Source: an uncultured Chitinophagaceae bacterium (GTDB lineage Bacteria; Bacteroidota; Bacteroidia; Chitinophagales; Chitinophagaceae). From it: a DNA stretch of 54,130 nt. A program made the position numbers and the translations under genes. The stretch spans positions 1 through 54,130 of the forward strand of contig CAITVK010000080.1 in assembly GCA_903895845.1 (NCBI GenBank), given 5' to 3'. This document shows, in pieces, positions 9,836-18,561 of this stretch. The notes beneath the pieces are model-generated. The model was not told the DNA's origin, did not search any database, and worked only from the letters and a program-made list of their open reading frames with translations. Positions within the stretch are counted from its first letter, which is position 1. Each line of letters begins with the position of its first letter.

Positions 9836-10645
9836 TTATTTTTTGGCTACGTTATTTAATTTGTCAAAGCCACTCAAAAAGCGTATTATTTGTTTCTATT
9901 GATAGTTGTCAAACTCACTTTCAGCCAATATCTTGGCTAACTCAGCTTTAACCATTCAGAAATTAGTTAAAATGTCTTATTAATTGAATTGTAAAAAACG
10001 CATCCAACTTCTTTATTCAATCCTGCATATACATCAACCTGCCCTTTTTGACTTGTAATTCTGCATAATCCAGATACATCGTTACAATTCTGTTCAAATT
10101 GTCCAATTCTTCTTTATCCAGTTAGTTCTTTGCATAGAAACATCCTTTTTAAGTATTTGTCCCTTTGGAGCATTCTTCCAAGTTTCAAGCCCATATTATC
10201 TTTTTTTCTATCTGCACGAGCATAAATTATTTCAGCAGCCGTGCCACCTATTATCGCAAAATTCAATTTGTTATATACAGCAGCAAAAAATTGGTTTGTT
10301 AGGTGCGTATTGGTTTTATAATCAGCTCTGCATTGGCATAGATGTCGGTGATTTTTTGATAAAACCTAACTTCGCTGGAGCGTATATCTCTAATACGTTC
10401 CGATTGTTCTTAAAATTAATCTTTTCCAAAAATATGATTTGGGTTTTTAAGCTGCTCATCATCCATTTTAAAGCCCTTGATGATGTATTCTTTCAACCTT
10501 TCCGTTGCCCATACCCTAAAGGCAGTTACCTGACTATTATTTACACTATAAACACCCGATACAATAGCATCGAGATTATAATATTATTTGCCTATGTACT
10601 GTTCTATGATCCTCAGATTGAACTAGTGCAATTTTTACACAACCC
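9836..10645 (-). pseudogene. Decayed RhuM-family (virulence RhuM/Fic-associated) gene
   Basis: Translating the minus strand piecewise gives RhuM-family signatures in the right order: YNLDAIVS (near 10575), FRVWATERLKEYI, then ERIRDIRSSE and FYQKITDIYANA (near 10400-10330), NKLNFAIIGGTAAEIIYARA (near 10270-10220), LDKEELDNLNRIV and MYLDYAEL (near 10120-10060), and a C-terminus ending FDKLNNVAKK-stop at 9836. At least three frameshifts and several in-frame stops (for example GKD-stop-F-stop-E near 10420, and a Trp codon turned TGA near 10020) break it. About the first 70 residues are missing; homology stops close to the nrdA stop codon. RhuM proteins occur with mobile and defence islands, with poorly defined function. 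Confidence 0.85.
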
Positions 10646-10686
10646 AATGATAGCCTTATCTATACAACTAATTGTCTTTACATTGC

Positions 10687-13032
10687 CTATGCACTACAAC
10701 TTTCGCATGCTTCCCTGTTATCCAAAGAACAAGCAATCTGTTCTGCCGCATCCTTAGTTTGTGATAAAACGTTGGCGTCTACCGTAAACTTAATGGCATC
10801 TGCAGCAGCTTTTGTACGTAAGTAATACATGCCCGTTTTCAACCCTTTCTTCCACGTGTAGAAGTGCATAGATGATAGTTTGGCAAAGTTGGGTTGCTCC
10901 ACAAACAGGTTCAAGGATTGTGACTGACACACAAACGCACCCCTGTCGGCAGCCATATCAATGATGGTACGTTGCTTTATTTCCCACACTGTTTTGTATA
11001 TCTCTTTAAGGTTTGCAGGTATCTCATCAATGTTCTGTACAGATCCGTTCGCTGCAATGATGCGTTGTTTCATATTATCATTCCACAAGCCTAGGCTTAC
11101 CAAATCTTTCAATAAGTGTTTGTTTACCACCACAAACTCACCACTCAATACACGACGGTTATAGATGTTGGAGGTATACGGCTCAAAACATTCGTTGTTT
11201 CCTAGTATCTGTGAGGTAGAAGCAGTAGGCATCGGTGCCAGCAACAACGAATTTCTAACCCCTGTCTTCTTAATCTCCGCTCTCAATGCATCCCAATCAT
11301 ACCGATCACTTGGTTGAACGTTCCACATATCAAACTGGAAGATACCCATGCTTAATGGAGACCCCTTGAAGGTTTCATAAGCACCATGTTCTTTAGCTAC
11401 TTCATTAGAAGCTACCAAAGCCGCATAGTAGATGGTTTCGAAGATATTCTTGTTCAACATCTTAGCCATATCACTTTCAAAAGGAAGCCCCAACAACATA
11501 AAGGCATCTGCCAATCCTTGCACACCCAACCCAATTGGTCGATGACGCATATTGCTGGTATATGTTTCAGGAATAGGGTAATAGTTATTGTCGATAACCT
11601 TGTTTAGGTTACGAGTAACAATCTTGGTTACCTCCAGCAATTTCTCGAAGTTGAATTTGTTGCCCTCCACAAAGCGTGGTAAAGAAAGCGATGCAAGGTT
11701 ACAAACTGCTGTTTCTTTGTCATCACTATATTCTATTATTTCTGTGCAAAGGTTGCTGCAACGGATGGTTCCCAAGTTCTTTTGGTTGCTCTTTTCGTTG
11801 GCGGCATCCTTGTACAACATATAAGGAGTACCTGTTTCAATCTGAGATTCTAAAATGGCATTCCACAATTCACGGGCAGGGATTGTTTTCTTAGCTTTTC
11901 CTGCTGCTTCATAGCCTTCATACAATGCTTCAAATTCCTTACCATGAGTGGTGTGCAGATTCTGAGCTTCATTAGGGCAGAACAAACTCCATTGTCCATC
12001 TTCCTCCACACGCTTCATAAATAAATCTGGTATCCACAATGCCAAGAACAAATCTCTTGCACGCATCTCTTCTTTACCATGATTCTTTCTTAAATCCAAG
12101 AACTCAAATACATCCGCATGCCATGGTTCAAGATAAACAGAGAATGCACCTTTACGCTTTCCACCACCTTGGTCTACATAACGGGCAGTGTCATTAAATA
12201 CGCGCAACATAGGAACAATACCATTTGAAGTACCGTTGGTTCCCTTGATATAACTACCTGTAGCACGCACATTATGGATGTTTAAACCGATACCACCAGC
12301 AGATTGAGATATCATGGCACAATCTTTCAAAGTATCATAGATGCCAGAGATGCTGTCTTCTTTCATACTCAACAAGAAGCAACTACTCATTTGCGGCTTT
12401 GGTGTGCCTGCATTGAACAAGGTAGGAGTAGCATGTATAAACCACTTCTCACTCATCAGGTTATAAGTTTCTATGGCAGCAGCAATATCTGATTTATGTA
12501 TACCCAACGATACACGCATAAACAAATGTTGCGGACGCTCCACTATCTTGCCATTCACCTTTAACAAATATGATTTCTCCAAGGTCTTGAAGCCAAAGTA
12601 GTCGAAGTGATAATCCCTTTCATAGATAATGGAGGCATTCAACACATCTTCATGTTCTTTGATGATGGCATAGATGTCATCCGCAATCAATGGGGCCACC
12701 TCATTCGTTTTGTCATCAATATAATTATACAACAACCCCGCTGTCTCGGAGAATGACTTAGCAGTATTCTTATGTAAGTTAGATACAGCAATACGCGCTG
12801 CCAACACAGCAAAGTCGGGGTGTTTGGTCGTAAAAGAAGCGGCAGTTTCGGCAGCTAGGTTATCCAACTCGGTAGTAGTTACATTGTTGTAGATACCAAT
12901 GATTACCTTCTTGGCTATCTCAATAATGTCATCTGCCTTCAGTTGCAAACCATAGCTTAACTTCATTATTCGGGACGTGATCTTGTCGAAATGTACGGCT
13001 TCTTTCTTACCGCTGCGCTTAATTACAAACAT
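10687..13032 (-). CDS. nrdA: Ribonucleoside-diphosphate reductase class I, alpha subunit
   Basis: The 781-residue protein reduces ribonucleotides to deoxyribonucleotides in complex with NrdB. An ATP-cone domain fills residues 1 to about 90 (overall activity site). Active-site residues are visible: Cys218 in QMSSCF, the N-x-C-x-E triad Asn427, Cys429, Glu431 in NLCTE, and Cys444. The C-terminus ends in a CESC pair that passes electrons from thioredoxin or glutaredoxin. The length and residues agree with an intact enzyme. It lies downstream of nrdB on the same strand, separated by a small four-helix-bundle gene, and is probably co-transcribed with it. No promoter of its own was recognised in the 100-base gap upstream. 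Confidence 0.97.
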   Translation of the reverse strand: MFVIKRSGKKEAVHFDKITSRIMKLSYGLQLKADDIIEIAKKVIIGIYNNVTTTELDNLAAETAASFTTKHPDFAVLAARIAVSNLHKNTAKSFSETAGLLYNYIDDKTNEVAPLIADDIYAIIKEHEDVLNASIIYERDYHFDYFGFKTLEKSYLLKVNGKIVERPQHLFMRVSLGIHKSDIAAAIETYNLMSEKWFIHATPTLFNAGTPKPQMSSCFLLSMKEDSISGIYDTLKDCAMISQSAGGIGLNIHNVRATGSYIKGTNGTSNGIVPMLRVFNDTARYVDQGGGKRKGAFSVYLEPWHADVFEFLDLRKNHGKEEMRARDLFLALWIPDLFMKRVEEDGQWSLFCPNEAQNLHTTHGKEFEALYEGYEAAGKAKKTIPARELWNAILESQIETGTPYMLYKDAANEKSNQKNLGTIRCSNLCTEIIEYSDDKETAVCNLASLSLPRFVEGNKFNFEKLLEVTKIVTRNLNKVIDNNYYPIPETYTSNMRHRPIGLGVQGLADAFMLLGLPFESDMAKMLNKNIFETIYYAALVASNEVAKEHGAYETFKGSPLSMGIFQFDMWNVQPSDRYDWDALRAEIKKTGVRNSLLLAPMPTASTSQILGNNECFEPYTSNIYNRRVLSGEFVVVNKHLLKDLVSLGLWNDNMKQRIIAANGSVQNIDEIPANLKEIYKTVWEIKQRTIIDMAADRGAFVCQSQSLNLFVEQPNFAKLSSMHFYTWKKGLKTGMYYLRTKAAADAIKFTVDANVLSQTKDAAEQIACSLDNREACESCSA

Positions 13033-13040
13033 ACTTTTGT

Positions 13041-13070
13041 TAGTTATGAGTTATGAAATATGAATTATGA
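13041..13070. repeat. Degenerate 7-bp (AGTTATG) repeats before nrdA
   Basis: AGTTATG-type heptamers and AATTATGA variants occupy the gap between nrdA and the end of the four-helix-bundle gene. The same family recurs at 13503-13545, 29217-29249 and 37067-37120, always touching the end or start of a gene. Confidence 0.6.
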
Positions 13071-13444
13071 GTCCTTTGTTATATTGTCATTCTTTTGTTT
13101 TAAAGTCAGTATCGAGCTACGCAACATTTTCATTAATTCCTCCGCTTCGGGTGGATAGATGAAAACTCTTCTTGTGATATATATTTAGATGCAAACAATA
13201 ATTCGAGCCAGTAAATTGTTTCACCGCATTCTTTTTGAGCCATTCCGAGTTTATGAATAAAGTCTGCATTGCTTTCTGCACTTTGTGCTTCTCTTACGTT
13301 TGCTCCAACCGAAGTGCCTGACCTAAGTAATTGTTTACTTAATACAAATTCCTTTTTTGATTCAGTCAGATACTTGTATAAATTAACGCATCTTAGTGCA
13401 AACGCAAACGACTTATCTTTCAATACAGATTTCTTTTCACTCAT
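13065..13444 (-). pseudogene. Four-helix-bundle (23S rRNA IVP-like) gene with a frameshift
   Basis: The open part (13133-13444) codes 103 residues typical of the four helix bundle family (KSFAFALRCVNLYKYL, LLRSGTSVGANVREAQSAES, QKECGETIYWLELL). The frame then runs into HPKRRN-stop. In the next frame the missing end continues at once as EAEELMKMLRSSILTLKQ to a stop at 13065, so the break is equivalent to loss of one C in the C-run near 13147-13150. Either a recent frameshift or a sequencing error explains this. Family members form pentameric helical bundles, first seen as proteins encoded within 23S rRNA intervening sequences, of unknown function. Here it lies between nrdB and nrdA. Confidence 0.8.
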
Positions 13445-13502
13445 AATTCATCGTTCATATACTTATTCATATCTGTACATTCCAGCGTTAATGCAAGTGA
13501 CT

Positions 13503-13545
13503 TTCCTTTTCACTCATAACTCATCATTCATAACTCATAACTACC
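13503..13545. repeat. 7-bp repeat cluster at the nrdB 3' end
   Basis: On the minus strand the sequence reads as AGTTATG/AATGATG heptamers directly after the nrdB stop codon. It is the same repeat family as at 13041, 29217 and 37067. Confidence 0.6.
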
Positions 13546-14513
13546 TAAAAGTCTTCGTCCATTGAAAATGCCTTTGAGGAACCCTCTTTTACACCTGCCT
13601 TCTGGTATTCGCCAACTCTCTTCTCGAAGAAGTTGGTCTTGCCTTGCAGGGAAATCAACTCCATAAAGTCGAATGGGTTGACTGCATTGTACACCTTTTT
13701 GCAGTTGAGTGCTACCAATAATCTGTCGGCAACAAACTCGATGTATTGACACATCAAATCGGCATTCATTCCTATCAAACGAACTGGGAGGGCACTGCTT
13801 ACAAACTCTTTTTCTATTTCTACCGCGTCTGTAATGATCTGAGTAACTGTTTCTACCGATAACGGATTTACCAAGTGCTGTGTATATAATAAACAAGCAA
13901 AATCGCAATGCAAGCCTTCATCGCGGCTGATTAGTTCATTGGCAAAACTCAAGCCCGGCATCAATCCACGTTTCTTTAACCAGAAGATAGAACAGAAGCT
14001 ACCACTAAAAAAGATACCTTCTACAGCAGCAAAGGCAACTAAACGCTCTGCAAAACTTCCTTTATCAATCCAACGCAACGCCCATTGTCCCTTTTTCTGT
14101 ACACAATCAATAGTATCTATCGCGTGCAGCAAACGGTCTTTTTCTACTACATCTTTTATATAAGTATCAATCAACAAAGAATAGGCTTCACTGTGAATAT
14201 TCTCAATCATCACCTGAAAGCCATACATACAACGGGCTTCGGGATATTGTACCTCTTTTAGAAAGTTTACAGCAAGGTTCTCATTTACAATCCCATCGCT
14301 GGCAGCAAAAAATGCCAATACATGTTTAATGAAAAAACGCTCATCCTCGGTCAGCTTATTTGCCCAATCTTGCAAATCAGGCGTGAGGTCAATCTCTTCA
14401 GCCGTCCAAAAACTAGCTTCCGCTTGCTTGTACATCTGCCATATATCCTGATGAGTAATCGGGAATAATACAAAGCGATCTTTGTTTTCCTGTAAAATCG
14501 GTTCAATCTGCAT
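13545..14513 (-). CDS. nrdB: Ribonucleoside-diphosphate reductase class I, beta subunit
   Basis: The 322-residue protein is the radical-generating small subunit partner of NrdA. Metal ligands are seen at Asp73 (AASDGIV), Glu104 and His107 (IENIHSE), and later in the protein (DEGLHCDF region), and the radical tyrosine is Tyr111 (EAYSLLID). The sequence is of the type shared with eukaryotic R2 ([27 protein letters not shown]) rather than E. coli NrdB. It is the first gene of the nrdB-[four-helix bundle]-nrdA set; the order B before A is common in Bacteroidota. The start is the only ATG with the conserved N-terminal EPIL segment directly after. Confidence 0.97.
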   Translation of the reverse strand: MQIEPILQENKDRFVLFPITHQDIWQMYKQAEASFWTAEEIDLTPDLQDWANKLTEDERFFIKHVLAFFAASDGIVNENLAVNFLKEVQYPEARCMYGFQVMIENIHSEAYSLLIDTYIKDVVEKDRLLHAIDTIDCVQKKGQWALRWIDKGSFAERLVAFAAVEGIFFSGSFCSIFWLKKRGLMPGLSFANELISRDEGLHCDFACLLYTQHLVNPLSVETVTQIITDAVEIEKEFVSSALPVRLIGMNADLMCQYIEFVADRLLVALNCKKVYNAVNPFDFMELISLQGKTNFFEKRVGEYQKAGVKEGSSKAFSMDEDF

Positions 14514-15138
14514 ATATCAATAGTTCTTTGCTTGTTAAAGTCGTCACCGCATCAGGGGATGCATTGCTGCATTTTCCCTTCGTTATTTTCCTTGCTTAAT
14601 TGGGGTAAACTATGCGATTGGAGTACAATACTACGACTGCTAATAGAAATCGAAGAGCAAGGTTTTTCACATTATGTTTACAAAAAAGTGTAGTTGTTAT
14701 GGGATAAGGTTTTGGGTAGGTTTTATACATTCTTTGTAAATTTAATTTGCGTGTACATTGGCTTTCATGTTTAGCCAGATGGGTACAATCCATCACTGAA
14801 CGGGCGAATAAAGCCAAATTGTGGCCTGTTCAATACATTAACCCAAAAACGTCAAAAACGCTTATCATCAAGGCTATTAATGGTAATTTAACTATGTTGT
14901 ATGCCCTTTTCTATCAAAACAACATAAATCTTTAGCTCCCGAAAACGCACAAACAGGTCAAAAGCAACCTTTTTTGCTGGAGACTACACTTCTTAAATTG
15001 AATATGACACGTTTTTGAAACAAGTTGTAAGTCTTTAGCAGAGTGACATCGCACTGTACTGTAAATTGACGTTGCGCTCCTGTAAATTGACATCCTCCCC
15101 TATTTGGTTGTACTTTTTATAATTTACCCCAGTTTTTA
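14514..15138. other. Long non-coding stretch upstream of nrdB
   Basis: About 620 bases without a supported gene. A short direct repeat, CTGTAAATTGAC, occurs twice (near 15058 and 15080). Short frames here have no recognisable features. The nrdB promoter must lie at the left end, but I could not identify a confident match. Confidence 0.4.
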
Positions 15139-15199
15139 TACGGCGTTTTGAGTTTTTATGTTGGTTATTGATTTATTTGTAGCATCTCTGGAAACGGAA
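15139..15199 (+). repeat. 61-bp direct repeat, copy 1
   Basis: This segment, ending AGCATCTCTGGAAACGGAA, matches 15698-15758 at about 53 of 61 positions by eye. The two copies flank the 41-bp tandem array. The second copy lies just upstream of a secreted-protein gene. Confidence 0.75.
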
Positions 15200-15385
15200 T
15201 GGAGAAGGGAAGGAACTGTTGGTATATCAGTAGCTGATAGCGGTAGATTTTTATTAGAACATTAGTAACCATCAGTCCAAGACGGGGTTATAGACCATAC
15301 ATTGAGAGGGAACCTAAGCGAATGCAGGCCACAGGTGTGCGCTAGCCTATGTATTTACTGAGTGACAAACGGGGCTACATAAAAC

Positions 15386-15641
15386 CCACAGACACGGTTC
15401 TGTTGTCGGAACCGCTCCTGTGGTTTCCACAGACACGGTTCTGATGTTGGAACCACCCCTGTGGTTTCCACAGACTCGGTTCTGATGTTGGAACCGCTCC
15501 TGTGGTTTCCACAGACTCGGTTCTGATGTTGGAACCACTCCTGTGGTTTCCACAGACTCGGTTCTGATGTTGGAACCACCCCTGTGGTTTCCACAGACTT
15601 GGTTCTGATGTTGGAACCGCTCCTGTGGTTTCCACAGACAC
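15386..15641. repeat. 41-bp tandem array of hairpin units
   Basis: Units start at 15386, 15427, 15468, 15509, 15550, 15591 and 15632 (the last partial), exactly 41 bp apart. Each unit carries two stems: CTGTGG-TTT-CCACAG across the unit junction, and GGTTC-N8-GAACC inside. Units differ mainly in ACC/GCT near the second stem and in GACAC/GACTC. Because 41 is not a multiple of 3, the three minus-strand frames all stay open and encode the same 41-residue repeat; that is a consequence of the unit having no stops and is not by itself evidence of a protein. There are no unique spacers, so it is not a CRISPR array. Confidence 0.95.
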
Positions 15642-15682
15642 ATAATAGATTTATTAAAGCGAAGTCTCTCATCCATTTTACA

Positions 15683-15712
15683 AAAACCCCGTATTTGTAC
15701 GGGGTTTTGTGT
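15683..15712. terminator. Hairpin with T-run after the 41-bp array
   Basis: AAAACCCCGTA (15683-15693) pairs perfectly with TACGGGGTTTT (15698-15708), loop TTTG. It looks like an intrinsic terminator active in both directions, although no gene clearly ends here. Its right arm overlaps the start of the second 61-bp repeat copy. Confidence 0.6.
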
Positions 15713-15758
15713 TTTTATATTAGTTATTGATTAATTTAAAGCATCTTTGGAAACGGAA
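15698..15758 (+). repeat. 61-bp direct repeat, copy 2
   Basis: Second copy of the repeat at 15139-15199 (about 8 differences), 559 bp downstream. It lies about 100 bases upstream of the gene at 15863 and may contribute its promoter. Confidence 0.75.
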
Positions 15759-15862
15759 AGAAGATGGAGGATGGAGATTTTAGCGAGTGCCTGTTAGAAA
15801 CTGGTTTGACTAGTAGACACAAGACATCCTTCGGAAGTCTTGCGCGAGTGGGAAATATTAAA

Positions 15863-16552
15863 ATGAAAAATATAATATTATTTTTATTGGCAATTGGGTT
15901 TGTGACTTTCGTCTCAGCCCAAAAAAATGATTCTTCTATAGAAGTGCACTTACAAATAATAAAACAAGTTGTAAACCCAAATGGCGAAACATTAAAGGGA
16001 TTTGCCCTAAGTGTTTCTTTAATAAACCACTCTGACTCGGATTTTTATATTCCAAATTTTAGTAGCATAAGTGTGCACTACTATAAAAATAAATCCTCAA
16101 TCTGGCGGAAAATAGATGTAGATGGAAATGAATATGATACAGTACCATCTAGCAAGGGCGGCAGACATCCCAGCACTAGTGGTTATAGTCATAACAAGAT
16201 ATCCAATTATTATATGAGTTACGAAGATTCTATATACAAAATAGAAAGGTCTATCTTTGATAATTATTTAGGGATTAAACTTCGATTTCCCGGAAACCAT
16301 CTTTTTTTAAGGGCAAAACAAGAAATAGATAACTACTGGGTTCTTCCTATTGATTTTCTCTTTACGAAGAAAGGTGAGTATCGAATAACTTTCAATAATG
16401 AAGAAGAAGACAGGGCTATGTTTGATGTAAAGAAATCTGTTTTGTTTTTGCCGATTCTTAATCAAATATTGGACTATCATATCTACATGCCAGACAAATT
16501 AGTTTCCAATGTCATTTATTTTTCTACAAGTGATTCAGTTGAGCATTTTTAA
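15863..16552 (+). CDS. Secreted protein of unknown function
   Basis: The frame opens at 15764, but the ATG at 15863 begins a signal peptide (MKNIILFLLAIGF, ending VSAQ), so 229 residues are likely. The mature part looks beta-rich, with alternating hydrophobic residues, and contains no motif that I recognise. Segments such as SVSLINHSDSDFYIPNFS resemble Ig-like or carbohydrate-binding sandwich folds common in exported Bacteroidota proteins, but this is only an impression. It stands alone in the repeat-rich block, without a partner gene on the same strand closer than 290 bases. Probably periplasmic or exported. Confidence 0.6.
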   Translation: MKNIILFLLAIGFVTFVSAQKNDSSIEVHLQIIKQVVNPNGETLKGFALSVSLINHSDSDFYIPNFSSISVHYYKNKSSIWRKIDVDGNEYDTVPSSKGGRHPSTSGYSHNKISNYYMSYEDSIYKIERSIFDNYLGIKLRFPGNHLFLRAKQEIDNYWVLPIDFLFTKKGEYRITFNNEEEDRAMFDVKKSVLFLPILNQILDYHIYMPDKLVSNVIYFSTSDSVEHF

Positions 16553-16581
16553 CACGCAGCTAGTTCGCGTGACTTTGGCTG

Positions 16582-16760
16582 CTACTGCACGTCTGTGACG
16601 TGTTGCTTTGATGCAGGTTAGTTAGTGTTTATAAAACATTACTTTGGTTATTGCTAAACCACACGTGAAACACGTGCGGCAGCAACCCTACTACTGCATG
16701 TCTGTGACGGAAGATGCAGGTTTATTAGTGTTTATGAAACAGTTTTTTGATTATTGACAA
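16582..16760 (+). repeat. Pair of about 75-bp direct repeats
   Basis: CTACTGCACGTCTGTGACG through TTATTGCTAA (16582-16657) is repeated imperfectly at 16691-16760, with a short deletion in the second copy. Between them is CACGTG-AAA-CACGTG (about 16663-16677). No gene is seen in 16553-16841. Confidence 0.65.
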
Positions 16761-16841
16761 CTGGTTCATGAATGTCGAGTATCCACAAAACATTTCTATG
16801 CGAAGCTGGTTATTAAATGCTTATAAGCTTTTGGGGGTATT

Positions 16842-18236
16842 ATGTATCGTAATCAAACTATCGTCATCATTTCGTTTATTTCTTTGATAGCATCCTTTGC
16901 TTTTACGAATGATTTTAGCTTGGGCATCCTTGAAAAGCCTACTTATATACCACCAAGCAAACAACGGCAGGGCGACTCTGCGAAGGGATATGCCTACCTG
17001 ACCACAGGAGATTACCTGAAAAGTGGTATGCCATACAGCTATTTCAAGGTGTTTTATCCTAAAGACAAACGTAACTATTTGAATCGTACTGGCAAGGATG
17101 CACTGGTTCCCTATGATTTTAATGTGGTTCGTGCCCCTAATGATGTGGATGTAGTAGTACCCACTTGCCTGCAATGCCATGCACAAGTGTTTGATGGGAA
17201 GTTGTATGTGGGTCTTGGCAATACGTTTCAGGATTTTAGCAATATTTCAAATGCCAATAACCCAGTGAGTGACTTTGGTGCCAAAGTAATGAAGACTTTT
17301 TCTCCAAAGCAATACAAAGCGGCACTACCTATCTTCAATTCTTTCGATGCTGTTTTAGGAGGTATGCAAACAGAGGTGAGGGGTGTAAACAGCGCAGATA
17401 AATTAGCTACGTTACTGGTAGCACACAGAGACCCGCAGACATTGGAGTGGCAAAAGAAGCCAATACTGGAAATACCCAAAGGGGTGATACCTACTGATGT
17501 GCCTGCATGGTGGTTGTTGAAAAAGAAAAATGGTATGTTTTATAACGGCTTTGGCAGGGGGGACTTTGGGAAATTCCTGATGCTCAGCAACATACTAACC
17601 GTAAAGGACAGCAGTGAGGCAAGGGAGGTGAATAGTCATTTTGGGGATGTGCTTGCTTATATAAAATCTATCAATCCGCCCAAATACCCTAAAACAATTG
17701 ATGCAAGCCTTGCAGATGAAGGGAAAACAGTTTTTGTGAATAATTGTAGCAAATGCCACGGTACTTACGGAGATAAAGGAAGCTACCCAAACCTGTTGAT
17801 TCCTGAATCTATCATTAAAACAGATTCGTTGTTGTATTCAAGCAACCAACAGAACCCGCAGTTTATAGATTGGTTCAATAAGAGTTGGTTTGCTCAAGGC
17901 GAAAACCCTGCAAGACTGGAACCTTTTGACGGATACATTGCCCCTCCTTTGGATGGTGTATGGATAACGGCACCTTACCTTCATAATGGTTCTGTACCTA
18001 CGTTGCACGCACTGTTGAATAGTAAAGAACGACCTGTTTACTGGAAGCGTAACTTTAAAAAGCCCCAATACGATTATGACAAAGTAGGATGGGTTTATGA
18101 AAGGGTAGATAACCCAAAGAGAAGAATCGTTTACAATACAACATTGCCCGGCTACAGTAATCGGGGGCATACCTTTGGGGACAAACTAACAGAGCCTGAA
18201 CGACAAGCTGTAATTGAGTATTTGAAAACATTGTAG
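16842..18236 (+). CDS. Di-haem c-type cytochrome, RoxA-like
   Basis: The 464-residue protein has an N-terminal signal/anchor (residues 4-21) and two haem c sites, CLQCH (109-113) and CSKCH (302-306). The C-terminal part has PPLDGVWITAPYLHNGSVP followed by LHALL, the segment conserved in di-haem cytochromes related to rubber oxygenase RoxA and the cytochrome c peroxidase superfamily. It therefore acts in the periplasm or outside, as an electron carrier, peroxidase or oxygenase. No electron partner or maturation gene is near. A polymer-cleaving role is possible but not shown. The upstream gap holds repeats; a hairpin without a T-run follows the gene. Confidence 0.8.
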   Translation: MYRNQTIVIISFISLIASFAFTNDFSLGILEKPTYIPPSKQRQGDSAKGYAYLTTGDYLKSGMPYSYFKVFYPKDKRNYLNRTGKDALVPYDFNVVRAPNDVDVVVPTCLQCHAQVFDGKLYVGLGNTFQDFSNISNANNPVSDFGAKVMKTFSPKQYKAALPIFNSFDAVLGGMQTEVRGVNSADKLATLLVAHRDPQTLEWQKKPILEIPKGVIPTDVPAWWLLKKKNGMFYNGFGRGDFGKFLMLSNILTVKDSSEAREVNSHFGDVLAYIKSINPPKYPKTIDASLADEGKTVFVNNCSKCHGTYGDKGSYPNLLIPESIIKTDSLLYSSNQQNPQFIDWFNKSWFAQGENPARLEPFDGYIAPPLDGVWITAPYLHNGSVPTLHALLNSKERPVYWKRNFKKPQYDYDKVGWVYERVDNPKRRIVYNTTLPGYSNRGHTFGDKLTEPERQAVIEYLKTL

Positions 18237-18257
18237 CTGGTTCTACAAATCTACGCC

Positions 18258-18281
18258 TTGGTTCGTGTTCTCACGAACCAA
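18258..18281 (+). terminator. Hairpin after the cytochrome gene
   Basis: TTGGTTCGTG (18258-18267) and CACGAACCAA (18272-18281) form a perfect 10-bp stem with loop TTCT, 21 bases after the stop codon. A T-tail is lacking, so it may be a 3'-end stabiliser and not a classical terminator. Confidence 0.5.
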
Positions 18282-18473
18282 TTAAAGCAACAATAAAATG
18301 TTCGTGAAGACATGAACTTTGGCGATTGGGCCAACTTTTTAGGCTTGTTTGCACAATTTACAAACTATCCACGTGTGTAGGGGGCTAGTCCCTCTTGCAA
18401 TATTGTTAAATTAAATTTCAAAAAACTCTCCGTAATTTTACTTTACCTTTTGTCTTATTTCTTGTAAAAAAAC

Positions 18474-18520
18474 AAGGAGTAAAAATAATGGCACCGTTTT
18501 CAAACGGGAATTTGTATTAA
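18474..18520 (+). CDS. Possible 10-residue leader peptide upstream of dpaL
   Basis: A full AAGGAG (18474-18479) lies 8 bases before an ATG at 18488 that opens a 10-codon frame (MAPFSNGNLY, stop at 18518-18520). Strong Shine-Dalgarno sequences are rare in this phylum. Codons 3-7 include CCGTTT-TC-AAACGG, a 6-bp hairpin. A second mini-frame of 11 codons (18524-18559) follows and ends two bases before the dpaL ATG. This could be translational regulation of dpaL or chance; there is no run of one regulatory amino acid. Confidence 0.25.
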
Positions 18521-18561
18521 ACAATGGCAACACATTTTCAAGTACTTAATAGTATATAATC

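Noticed and set aside
10296-10757. Plus-strand frame of 153 residues
   Set aside because: It is antisense to the RhuM remnant and the nrdA end; the minus strand explains the sequence with recognisable protein motifs.
13269-13565. Plus-strand frame of 98 residues
   Set aside because: Antisense to the four-helix-bundle gene and the heptamer repeats; no protein features.
15386-15641. CRISPR array
   Set aside because: The whole 41-bp unit is repeated with only a few changed bases; there are no unique spacers and no cas gene in the window.
15347-15676. Three overlapping minus-strand reading frames of 88-109 residues
   Set aside because: They are the three frames of the 41-bp tandem repeat. The unit has no stop codon in any of these frames, so openness follows from the repeat, and there is no signal peptide, known domain or credible start.
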